From assembly GCA_030077755.1 (NCBI GenBank), contig JAQJZZ010000001.1:558001-622000 (forward strand): DNA of 64,000 nucleotides, read 5' to 3'. Source of the DNA: Filosporella fistucella. Its lineage: Eukaryota > Ascomycota > Leotiomycetes > Helotiales. A model generated the notes under the pieces. The model was not told the DNA's origin, did not search any database, and saw only the letters and a program-made list of their open reading frames with translations. A program made the translations under genes and the position numbers. Each line of letters opens with the position of its first letter. The first letter of the stretch is position 1. This document shows, one piece after another, positions 56,037 through 64,000 of this stretch.

Positions 56037-58784
56037 ATGGTTGAGATTCAGTTGGTCAGATTCGAGCATCATCGAGAGAGTTTAGGGATCGGGGAGAGTT
56101 CACCTCGCATATCGTGGAGATTCAAGGGCAGTGAGAAGAACTGGAAGCAATCTTCTTATGAGATCGAGGTTGCTGGATCTTCGGACAAGACAGAATCTTT
56201 CAAAGTCGAGTCATCAGATTCAGTTCTGGTACCATGGCCCGCAAAGCCATTGAAGTCACGAGAATCCGCCAAGGTACGCGTGAAAGCTACTGGATCGGAT
56301 GGAAAGACAACTTCATGGTCATCATGGACTGTAGTTGAGACGGGTCTTCTGGATAAGAAAGACTGGAAAGCGGAAGTCATCGCAGCTCCGAAGACTCTCA
56401 ACGAGAACTCAATCGGGTCCTTACAGCCAGCTTTATTTCGTAAAGAGTTTACCTTGACCAAGAAGGTCAAATCAGCACGTCTTTACTCTACTGCATATGG
56501 ACTTTACGAAGCACAGATCAATGGAACCAAAGTTGGAGAGGATGTTCTGGCTCCTGGGTGGACATCATACAAGTATCACCTTCACTACCAGACCTACGAT
56601 GTCACGAAGCTTCTGAAAGAGGGAGAAAATGTGATCGGGGCTGAAGTGGGTGAAGGATGGTTCAGTGGTCGATTGGGATTTGGTGGAGGTTGGAGGTGTA
56701 TCTATGGAGAGAAGCTGGCTTTGCTGGCACAGCTTGAGATCACTTTCAATGATGGCGAGGTGCTGCATGTTGACTCGGACAAGAGCTGGAAGACATCTGT
56801 CGGACCTATCATATCAGGAGAGATATATGATGGCGAGACGTATGACGCATCAAAGGACCTCCCGGGCTGGTCAACAGCTTCATTTAGGGATGAGGCATGG
56901 ACAGCGGTGGAGCCGATTGAATTCCCTAAGGCCAAATTACTATCACCAGAAGGACCTCCAATCCGTGTCACACAGACAGTCAAAGCTGTTAAAGTCATCA
57001 AAACCCCTACCGGCAAGTTTGTTGTGGATTTCGGACAAAACTTGGTTGGATGGCTTAAAGTCAAAGCCACTGGCCCAGCAGGCCATACAATTGCATTCAC
57101 TCATACAGAGGTCTTGGAGCATGGAGAAGCTGCCACTCGTCCATTGAGAAACTGTCTGCAGAAAGATCATCTGATTTTGAGCGGCAAGTCCATTACCTGG
57201 GAGCCAAAGTTCACCTTTCACGGATTCCGATATGTTCAAGTTGACAATTGGCCCTCGAAATCCGGTGAGCCAGCATTAGAAGATGTAGAAGCTATTGTTG
57301 TTCATACAGATATGGAACAAACGGGATGGTTTGAATGCTCTGAGCCGATGGTAAATAAGTTGCACGAAAATATCCGATGGGGAATGCGAGGGAATTTCGT
57401 TGGTATTCCTACCGATTGCCCTCAACGAGACGAACGACTTGGTTGGACGGGCGATATTCAGATCTTCTCCCCCACCGCCAACTTCCTCTACGATACAGCT
57501 GGAATGCTGTCTGGCTGGCTCAAAGACCTTGCTGTCGAGCAGATCAATGACCTCAAGGGCGTAGTCGCAGTAGTTGTTCCTAATATTCTCCCAGAAAGCT
57601 TCAACCAGCCTCAAGCAGCTTGGGCAGACGCGGCTATCATCACGCCATGGGATCTGTACACAGCTTTCGGTGACCGAAATATCCTTTCCAATCAGCATGA
57701 GAGTATGAAGACCTGGCTAGAAAAGGGAATACCGCGACAATCAAATGGTCTTTGGGATCCAAGTGGACATCAATTGGGTGATTGGCTAGACCCAGATGCT
57801 CCACCCAACGATCCTGGAGCAGGAAAAACAGACCCTCATCTTGTTGCTAATGCATATCTGGTACATATCACATCCCTCATGGCAAATGTTAGTGCAGTCT
57901 TGGGCCACGCTGAGGACGCAAAACACTATTCTGCAGAAACCTCACGGTTGAAGAAGGCTTTCCAGAATGAGTATATGACCCCTAATGGCCGCTTAGCACC
58001 CGATTCAATGACTGCGTTGGCACTGGCCATCGCATATGATTTGTTTGCTACGAAAGAACAATTTGATACTGCTGCCAAGAGGTTAGATACTGTGGTTCGG
58101 AAGAGTCGATTTAGGATTTCCACCGGATTTGTTGGTACACCATTGATTCTGCCTGCCTTGACAAAGGTAGGAAAGAGTCAGTTGGCGTACAGGATGTTGG
58201 CAGAGAAGAGATGTCCGAGTTGGTTGTACCCGATTACAATGGGAGCTACCAGTGAGTTTTCACCTTCTACTTATCATACTATCATATTCTTGCCACCACA
58301 TTACAAAAGTTGCACCACTAACACACAGTCAGCAATGTGGGAACGCTGGGACTCTATGCTCCCCGACGGCTCCATCAACCCTGGCGAAATGACCTCCTTC
58401 AACCACTACGCTCTCGGTTCCGTGGCATCCTGGCTTCACTCCACAGTCGGTGGCATCTCTCCTCTCTCACCCGGCTGGAGGAAAATTCTCTTCGCTCCTC
58501 TCCCAGGCGGTTCCATCACTAGTGCCAAAACTAAATATGTATCATATTATGGCGAAGTAAGCTGTGAGTGGATACTCAATGGAGAGAAATTCGAGATGCG
58601 GATAAAGGTGCCACCAAATTGTGAGGCGGAGGTTGAGTTGCCTGGGAAGGGAGAAAGGGGGAGAGAGAAGGTGGGAAGTGGAGAGTGGACGTTTGATGGG
58701 AGTTGGAAGGCGGAAGAGTGGCCGCCGCAGGAGATAAAACATCCATATGTGATGAATGCGGATGAGGAGGACTTCGTGAGATGA
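56037..58784 (+). CDS. Alpha-L-rhamnosidase, GH78
   Basis: Exons 56037-58251 and 58333-58784 give 888 aa. The enzyme releases terminal alpha-L-rhamnose from pectin side chains or plant glycosides. The N-terminal beta domains hold SPRISWRFKGSEKNWKQ, YEAQINGTKVGEDVLAPGWT and GWRCIYGEKLALLAQLEI. The (alpha/alpha)6 catalytic barrel has IPTDCPQRDERLGWTGDIQ (conserved acidic residues), DPSGHQLGDWLDPDA and MWERWDSMLPDGSINPGEM, then FNHYALGSVASWL. The 81-nt intron (58252-58332) lies inside an open frame but removing it restores GATTMWERWDSM of the family. No signal peptide is evident, so it may act inside the cell. ATG 56037 precedes the conserved N-terminus closely. Confidence 0.93.
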   Translation: MVEIQLVRFEHHRESLGIGESSPRISWRFKGSEKNWKQSSYEIEVAGSSDKTESFKVESSDSVLVPWPAKPLKSRESAKVRVKATGSDGKTTSWSSWTVVETGLLDKKDWKAEVIAAPKTLNENSIGSLQPALFRKEFTLTKKVKSARLYSTAYGLYEAQINGTKVGEDVLAPGWTSYKYHLHYQTYDVTKLLKEGENVIGAEVGEGWFSGRLGFGGGWRCIYGEKLALLAQLEITFNDGEVLHVDSDKSWKTSVGPIISGEIYDGETYDASKDLPGWSTASFRDEAWTAVEPIEFPKAKLLSPEGPPIRVTQTVKAVKVIKTPTGKFVVDFGQNLVGWLKVKATGPAGHTIAFTHTEVLEHGEAATRPLRNCLQKDHLILSGKSITWEPKFTFHGFRYVQVDNWPSKSGEPALEDVEAIVVHTDMEQTGWFECSEPMVNKLHENIRWGMRGNFVGIPTDCPQRDERLGWTGDIQIFSPTANFLYDTAGMLSGWLKDLAVEQINDLKGVVAVVVPNILPESFNQPQAAWADAAIITPWDLYTAFGDRNILSNQHESMKTWLEKGIPRQSNGLWDPSGHQLGDWLDPDAPPNDPGAGKTDPHLVANAYLVHITSLMANVSAVLGHAEDAKHYSAETSRLKKAFQNEYMTPNGRLAPDSMTALALAIAYDLFATKEQFDTAAKRLDTVVRKSRFRISTGFVGTPLILPALTKVGKSQLAYRMLAEKRCPSWLYPITMGATSEFSPSTYHTIIFLPPHYKSCTTNTQSAMWERWDSMLPDGSINPGEMTSFNHYALGSVASWLHSTVGGISPLSPGWRKILFAPLPGGSITSAKTKYVSYYGEVSCEWILNGEKFEMRIKVPPNCEAEVELPGKGERGREKVGSGEWTFDGSWKAEEWPPQEIKHPYVMNADEEDFVR

Positions 58785-59207
58785 TAGTGTGAAATTTAGT
58801 GACGACATGTTTGAGATAAGGCAGAAAGAATTACGAATTTAAAAGTCATTTGATTATATTGTCTTACAGTTGTGTAGAGCAGCCCTATCTTACTTCACTG
58901 AAATGACTGCTGATCAACATACTACCCAGGATAGCGCAACACAGTCAATGAAGCTGGAGAGATTCCATGATGATTGTCTGGTACGTGCATCGAATGTGTG
59001 TTCACACCCTGACCAAGAGACAAGCAAGAAGCGAGGGAAAAAGCCGACATCCACCAAAAGTTTGCAAAAGCTGTGCAGCACGGGATATAATCGAGTACAT
59101 TAAATAAAAGGCTACTGGTGTAGCAAAAGTGGTATCTTCCTCCCGTGGCTCCAATCTCTACATCAATCCCCCCTCCAACCTCACCATGCACCTATCCACA
59201 AACCCAT
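58785..59207. other. Convergent intergenic region
   Basis: About 420 bp between the 3' ends of the rhamnosidase (+) and the PLAC8 gene (-). No gene supported. Confidence 0.5.
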
Positions 59208-59835
59208 TTACTGAGGTCCAGCAACCATACCTGCAGGCGCAACATACCCACCATTCCCAGCCCCAGTCTGGCGTCCGATAACCTCTTTCTCAACTTGTAT
59301 CATAGAGCAACAACCACAGCAGAACGAGAGCGCGAAATCGGTGACGGTGTCTCCTTTGATTGCGTATTTCTCGCGCACTTCACCACGCTTGAGGAAGTTG
59401 AGACTGTGCCATGTTAGTATTGCTGTGGGAGGGACAGGGACCGGAGGGAGGTGAAGGAAAGATAGGGAAAGACATACATCCAACCGAGACCACAACAAGC
59501 GTTGGCACCAGCAAACATGAGACAATCGTTATTGAATCTCTCGTAGCCAGCTAGAGAAGCATCACGCAGACGATGTTGGGTCTTGCCATACACGAAGCAA
59601 GAGCAGAAGGTTGCCTTCAGACCTGAGAGAAGTTGTTAGTCTCGGTTCTATAGTGGGTATGCGAAGAAGGATGATATAATTCAGGAAAAGGCAACATACA
59701 AAGCTGATCTGGGCCCTCAAAACAATCAAAGATCCCACTCTGCCACTCCTCTGTCCCAGTAACTTCCTGATATTTCTTCATCCCAGCCTGAGGACCAGGC
59801 TGCTCAGTCACAACGGGGGCCTTTGTCTCTGCCAT
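59208..59835 (-). CDS. PLAC8-family cysteine-rich protein
   Basis: Minus-strand exons 59835-59700, 59622-59478 and 59403-59208 give 158 aa. The family signature is complete: WQSGIFDCFEGPDQLCLKAT, FCSCFVYGKTQHRL, DCLMFAGANACCGLGW, then KRGEVREKYAIKGD and FCCGCCSMIQVEKEV. Joins occur within LC and WI and keep frame. PLAC8 proteins sit in membranes and are tied to cell size or metal tolerance in plants and animals; the fungal role is not settled. The C-terminus is Gly/Ala/Pro-rich. Confidence 0.9.
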
Positions 59836-60461
59836 TTCGAGTTTTGAAGGGTATAAACGTGAAGGAATGTATAGTATAGAAATTGAATAGAACAAGAGAG
59901 CTGAAATTATATCAAGGGAGAGGTTGGCAGTTGCTGAAGAATGTAAAGATGTGGGAGGGAGAGCTTATACATATGCCAGCTCCCACCAGCTGAACATATA
60001 AGCTTCAATTCTGATATCGATCGACGAATTAGCTTCCCCATTTCCACACTGTCTCATCTCCACCCAGCGACGAGAATAGCTCGCCAAGCCAGCTCTGCAC
60101 CGCTCAGCAAGATCCTCCTACCCTTAGTCCGACGCATTGCTTCCGAAATCATACAGGGCAAGCCAAGTGTCTCTCCCTCATAAAGAAATACGGGGAGAAT
60201 GCACGTTCTTGTCTCATTTGCAGAGAAGAAAAAGTTCAGGGCTGAGGAATGTGGCGTCAGCCTCGTCCAGTTCCCAGCCGTGTCGCTAGTACCAGAACAT
60301 GCCTCTGAAACGCTTTTTTGCTTTTTACTGGTTGCACTGCCTGGGGATTGCCGTTGGTAATTCCGAATCCTTGCCTGAGTTGCCAACCGCAGTAGTTCAG
60401 CCCTTCACCTGAGATATCTGGACGATTTTGGTGAAAATGATGGTTAGTCCTATCACGAACT
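59836..60461. other. Intergenic
   Basis: About 620 bp upstream of the PLAC8 gene and downstream of NAT4. A 110-codon minus-strand frame at 60054-60386 has no recognisable pattern and I left it out. Confidence 0.45.
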
Positions 60462-61258
60462 CTAAATTCTTTTACTCAGAATAACGTAATCGACTTCTAC
60501 CTTAGTCCCATTTCGCAATGTTTTTGGAGGAGGCGAAAATTCATCTTTTGTGAAGCCGATTTTATGGTAGAAACTCACCCCTCGAGTATTGCGTAGGAAA
60601 CATGTTAACATGACTTTTTCGGTACCGGGGATGTTTGCGCCAATGGTTTCCAAGTGCTTCATGAGAATGGTACCCAATCCCGTGCTAATTTACTCTGTAT
60701 CAGCACTGCCGTACTTTTGATGAAGAGAGGAACCCACCCTTGTAGGGCTGAAGAGAGATGAATCTCATAGCAATAGATAACCGGAATATCATCTTCATAA
60801 GTAGGCATCAGTGCCGCGAATCCTTCGACCTGATCACCATCTTTGACGAGCAAATACTTTAAATCCAAAAGCTTCATTTCCTTCCTCTTTGAGCGAGGCT
60901 TCCATCCATCTTTGGATTTCTTGTAATCTTCCGAAGACGTTGTCTCAATGAGTTGAAAACATGACTCGAACTCGGCTGAGCAAAGGCCGGATGCAGTTTG
61001 GAGCGTGATACCGTATGTGGCTTTGGTTGTGGGGTGAGTCCAAGATTGCCAGTGGTCACTGGAAAGGTCAGCGGTCGAACGTTCTCCCTTTCATTTGAAT
61101 CCTGAACGCCTTGATTCACCATAATGGCATAACTTGGGACTGATTTTAGTTGAGCTTGTGAAGGATGGACCTTACCCAGGTAGATAATCCTCTCTGAATT
61201 GGTCCAAAGATTTATCGTTTGCCACTTCAATGGGATCAATCACTTTAGAGTTGACCAT
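60462..61258 (-). CDS. NAT4: Histone N-terminal acetyltransferase Nat4/Naa40
   Basis: Minus-strand exons 61258-61176, 61058-60738 and 60684-60462 give 208 aa. A GNAT-fold enzyme that acetylates the N-terminal Ser of histones H4 and H2A. Motifs: YGITLQTASGLCSAEFESCF, LKYLLVKDGDQVEGFAALMP, VIYCYEIHLSSALQGTGLGT (acetyl-CoA loop built across the second splice), VMLTCFLRNTRGVSFYHKIG and VEVDYVILSKRI at the C-terminus. The C-terminal DYVILSK matches the family's conserved end. Length fits Naa40 (about 200-240 aa). Both introns are canonical; the first ATG in the frame is used. Acts on Ser exposed by MetAP. Confidence 0.88.
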
Positions 61259-61507
61259 GTTGTCTGAAATGAAAATATTAAATGCGGTGGTTGATATAAG
61301 GAATGGCAGGCATAGAAATTGATCGCGTCGACGCGTCGGGTTCGGATCAACCAAAACGCCCAAAATATCAATGCTCTTCAAAATCGTCAAAGAATTTCTA
61401 AAAAAACGGCAAAAAAATAAATTCACATCATTCACCATCAATTAGCCGGTATCCGAATTTTAATTATATCCAAAAAAAAAAAAAAAATCAAAATAGCAAA
61501 ACATTCA

Positions 61508-61534
61508 GGATTATGGGCTTCGAACCCATAATCC
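61508..61534. other. Perfect 10-bp hairpin with tRNA T-loop-like centre
   Basis: GGATTATGGG and CCCATAATCC flank the loop CTTCGAA. On the minus strand GGGTTCGAAGCCC resembles a tRNA B box. No cloverleaf could be fitted: the 5' acceptor strand and anticodon arm are missing, so it is not called a tRNA. Confidence 0.4.
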
Positions 61535-61718
61535 CTTAGTACAACTGCCGAACCAGCTGTTTATGGCCTGCTCCCAAACCTTTTCTCCCTTGATTGTTAC
61601 CTATCTGGTGAAGAACACACTAATGAACCACCGGGGTACTGAACGTGAACAGGTTACACTTCCACCACCTATTCATTTCTATAACTCTCATTAAAATTTG
61701 GTGGGCGAGCAACGTGAT

Positions 61719-61916
61719 ATGGAAGTTCCCCAGATTTTCGGACGCCAAGACATATTCTCGGCATGGGTTAATGTTGAATATCAAAGATTCAAATGTACTT
61801 GTACAACATCATTGAGAAATACAGAGCATAAATGCGACATATGCGACGCTCAATGCGAGGAGTATTCCAAGCATATCGCACGTATGCTACGCAGCCTAAG
61901 AGACCGAGTCGATTGA
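61719..61916 (+). CDS. Possible 65-aa hypothetical protein
   Basis: ATG 61719 opens MEVPQIFGRQDIFSAW. Cysteines cluster as FKCTCTTS and KCDICDAQCEEY, with His (SKHIAR) nearby, which could bind a metal. No introns or upstream signal seen; the frame may be chance. Confidence 0.25.
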   Translation: MEVPQIFGRQDIFSAWVNVEYQRFKCTCTTSLRNTEHKCDICDAQCEEYSKHIARMLRSLRDRVD

Positions 61917-62678
61917 ATGCGACTATTTCGTTGGATCATGTATGGTTTTCCCCTCTCACCCTCCCTTGCGTCTCTGCTCTCTTCTGCTACGTCTAGCAGC
62001 TGATCAGTCTATGCCACTCTCACCCTTCATGAATCCCAAGGTTAATAGATCTTCTCCCAGTTCCTGCAAAGAGGCCGAGCAATCTCCCTATGGCGCACAA
62101 TTGTTCGAGGTAGCAGACGAATAGCTGATCGCAGCTCGAGGGAAGAGACATTGGGGTTTGCTAGGGAGGAATTCAAGAGGAACAAGGATGTCAAGGATAT
62201 TGTAGGTCTCCGCTGTATATGCCATCTGTCGCCTGTTGGCAATTTTCTGTGAGGGAGAAACAATTGGAAGAGCTCCAGAAACAGAGGCATTGCGACTAGA
62301 TTGGATAGGACTTGCTAACCACGAGTTGCAGACACAGATTAGATACTTGATATCTACGGGCAAGACACAATGGGAGAGTATGGAGAGGTATATTGAAGGA
62401 TTATAATAATGTGCTTGGGCACACTATCCGAGGCGCGAAAGAATTGAGTCTAGAGTTGGAAACCTTCGCAGGTGTTGTACGAGTAGATATTTGCACTGTA
62501 CAATAGTTCTCCATCAGAACTTACTTCTATTCTGTTCCGAACCCATCTTGCGCTTCTGTATCATATGTTCCGCCTCCGACAAATCTCCAATACAACAATC
62601 ATCTATCCTATCTCCCATCCAAAACGCCAGCCATGCAATATGCCACATAATATACATATCATCTGTATCTTATCCACC

Positions 62679-63247
62679 TCACTTCCCTTGTCGCTGCTTA
62701 TGCTTCGGGTTCAGTGAACAGATAATGTAGACATGGCCTTTGCCTGATTTGCCGCCCTTTCTTCGTACGCTCTGTGGTGTAGTGTTAGCCTTGTTCCTCT
62801 GTATCTGCGAAGGACATATGCAAGCTCCCAATCTGCAGCTCAAGATGAATTCTAATCCAGTTTGCAAGCTGCTTCCAATCCTTACGTAGCTCGTTCCATA
62901 ACCCTACCCGTCTCCTCCAATCCCTAGCTCCACTATATCCTTCGATATCCTTTCAATTCCCTCCCACGAATGAAAGAAAACACTTGGAAACATACCTTAC
63001 AACCCTCACACATCTTCTTCACCGAACTCCTGACCTTCATCCCTCTAACCTGTTCTTTCCCCACCATAGCCATTCCTCCCGATCCCGCCAATTTCATATC
63101 CTTCACTGCGCCGAGCGTCTGTAAAACAGGTCTCCTAGCAGCTAACCCGGAGAAACATCTCGCTGCAACTGTTTTTGAGCTCAGAGGCGAAATTGTCGTT
63201 CTTAAGGAAGGAAGGAGACGTGCGCGGAGGAGGGAAAGTGATTGCAT
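62679..63247 (-). CDS. RTC6: Mitochondrial large-subunit ribosomal protein bL36m
   Basis: Minus-strand exons 63247-62996 and 62771-62679 (224-nt intron) give 114 aa. The N-terminus MQSLSLLRARLLPSLRTT is an Arg/Ser-rich mitochondrial targeting sequence. The bL36 core is unmistakable: MKVRSSVKKMCEGCKSVRRK, then VYIICSLNPKHKQRQGK, with the zinc-binding Cys/Cys/Cys/His arrangement. The intron interrupts the core exactly after CEGCK. The extra upstream frame (from 63445) is rejected because targeting peptides start at MQSL. RTC6 is the yeast name for this gene. Confidence 0.93.
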
Positions 63248-64000
63248 GTTGCAGGTTGCGTTGTGGCTTCGCGAAAAGGTTACGAGGGATGGAGACGGAT
63301 ATTGAGGCCGTAGATAGAGGAAGGACCTGAGATAGAGCTGGTGAGGGGAGCTCAATCGGTGAGAGGGCTGCTGGAATTGGAGGTGGTTCGGCTCAGGACC
63401 TGGTGGAGTTGAGGTTGAGTGGGAAATTTTGTTGATGCCTTGCATGTTAGGCTGAGAATAATTCAGCCGAAGTCGAAACCTCAGCTGGCGACAGGTATAG
63501 TTCTAGGCTTGCATCTCCCCATATGATCGCAAATCTATCAATGATTCGAATATCCAGTGCATTTTGAATATTCACTATATTGAGTCTTCTATTCAGCGAT
63601 AGCACCATACCTCCAATTTGAAGCAATATCATTCATCTAAAGTAATATACTTCCCGCCAGATTTCAACTGGTGAAGCATCACTAAATATCTTCTTCAAAT
63701 ATTCATACTTATAATTCACGTTTTGAACCTTTACTAAATGCCTTATCTATCCAAAAACGCCTAGCACTTTCAAATAATCACAATATACAACCCAAATCCC
63801 AGATCAATTTCCTCCAAATCACTCAAGTAGCAACGAACATTTCCAACTCTTCATTAACCTCCAAATCCCCAAAACGTTTCTAGGAAATTTAGAAGGATTG
63901 CGATATGCAACAGAACTCTTCATCTCATTTTCCATTTCATGAACACAAGTTGCCTAATTGGCAAGCATATATTCTCTATGAAATGTTCGTAGATTTAATA
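63248..64000. other. Intergenic to window end
   Basis: No supported gene. Sequence after about 63,450 is AT-rich with CA-rich patches and no frame beyond 61 codons. Confidence 0.5.

Larger units (their letters stand above)
61259..62678. other. Intergenic
   Basis: 1.4 kb with a poly-A run (about 61,472-61,487), a tRNA-like hairpin (61508-61534) and one possible small ORF (61719-61916), given separately. Otherwise nothing supported. Confidence 0.45.

Noticed and set aside
60054..60386. 110-aa minus-strand frame between NAT4 and PLAC8
   Set aside because: No recognisable motif, and position fits the 3' flank of NAT4; not enough to call a gene.
61500..61590. tRNA gene on the minus strand
   Set aside because: Only a T-arm-like hairpin is convincing; no matching 5' acceptor strand and too little room for an anticodon arm.

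Overview
The window reads as nuclear DNA of a filamentous ascomycete. Genes are broken by many short GT-AG introns (about 45-150 nt; donors such as GTATGT/GTAAGT, CTAAC-like branch sites). The products are those of Pezizomycotina, and one DNA transposon carries C-to-T decay of the kind left by repeat-induced point mutation (RIP). Gene style and AT-rich spacers suggest Leotiomycetes (Helotiales/Sclerotiniaceae-like); that placement is inference. Exon joins were made by hand: each chain keeps one open frame with canonical splice sites except where stated.

Layout. 0-11.5 kb, mostly + strand: methionine aminopeptidase 1 (5' end off the window), cornichon/Erv14 cargo receptor, splicing factor Prp17/Cdc40, a 2.5 kb gene-poor gap, an F-box-like gene, an unrecognised three-exon gene, and a decayed paralogue of the F-box gene. 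12-24 kb: secreted beta-propeller (-), MFS monocarboxylate-type transporter (+), secreted Cys-rich protein with an LLITV repeat (+), Mx-type dynamin GTPase (-), charged hypothetical (-), broken epoxide hydrolase (-). 24-32.7 kb: transcription-factor-like protein, GRE2-like reductase, a tiny ORF, a 2EXR-like gene, a Fot1/pogo transposon (28,903-31,477), a small hypothetical gene. 32.9-43 kb: GPI-anchored Ser/Thr-rich wall protein (-), membrane aspartyl-protease-like protein lacking catalytic Asp (+), a gene-poor gap, a frameshifted SRPK-like kinase (+). 43-50 kb: N-myristoyltransferase (-), ABHD12-like hydrolase (-), SWR1 subunit Swc3 (+), an 88-aa membrane protein (-). 50.8-64 kb: secreted bacterial-type solute-binding protein (+), a repeat-bearing gap, alpha/beta hydrolase with a spliced start codon (-), GH78 alpha-L-rhamnosidase (+), PLAC8 protein (-), Nat4/Naa40 histone N-terminal acetyltransferase (-), mitochondrial ribosomal bL36m (-).

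How they fit. Housekeeping genes (MAP1, ERV14, PRP17, NMT1, SWC3, NAT4, bL36m) are intact and interspersed with accessory, secreted or decaying genes. MetAP1, N-myristoyltransferase and Nat4 all act on protein N-termini, MetAP1 exposing the Gly or Ser the other two use. Secreted enzymes (GH78), a wall protein, a transporter and a solute-binding protein suit a plant-associated or saprotrophic life. Four loci look broken (epoxide hydrolase, F-box paralogue, kinase, transposase) and a fifth (Cys-rich protein) has a suspect frame. I found no biosynthetic cluster, CRISPR array or convincing tRNA, and no clear case of a wholly new system; the best leads are the solute-binding-like protein, the dead protease and the unusual splice structures.
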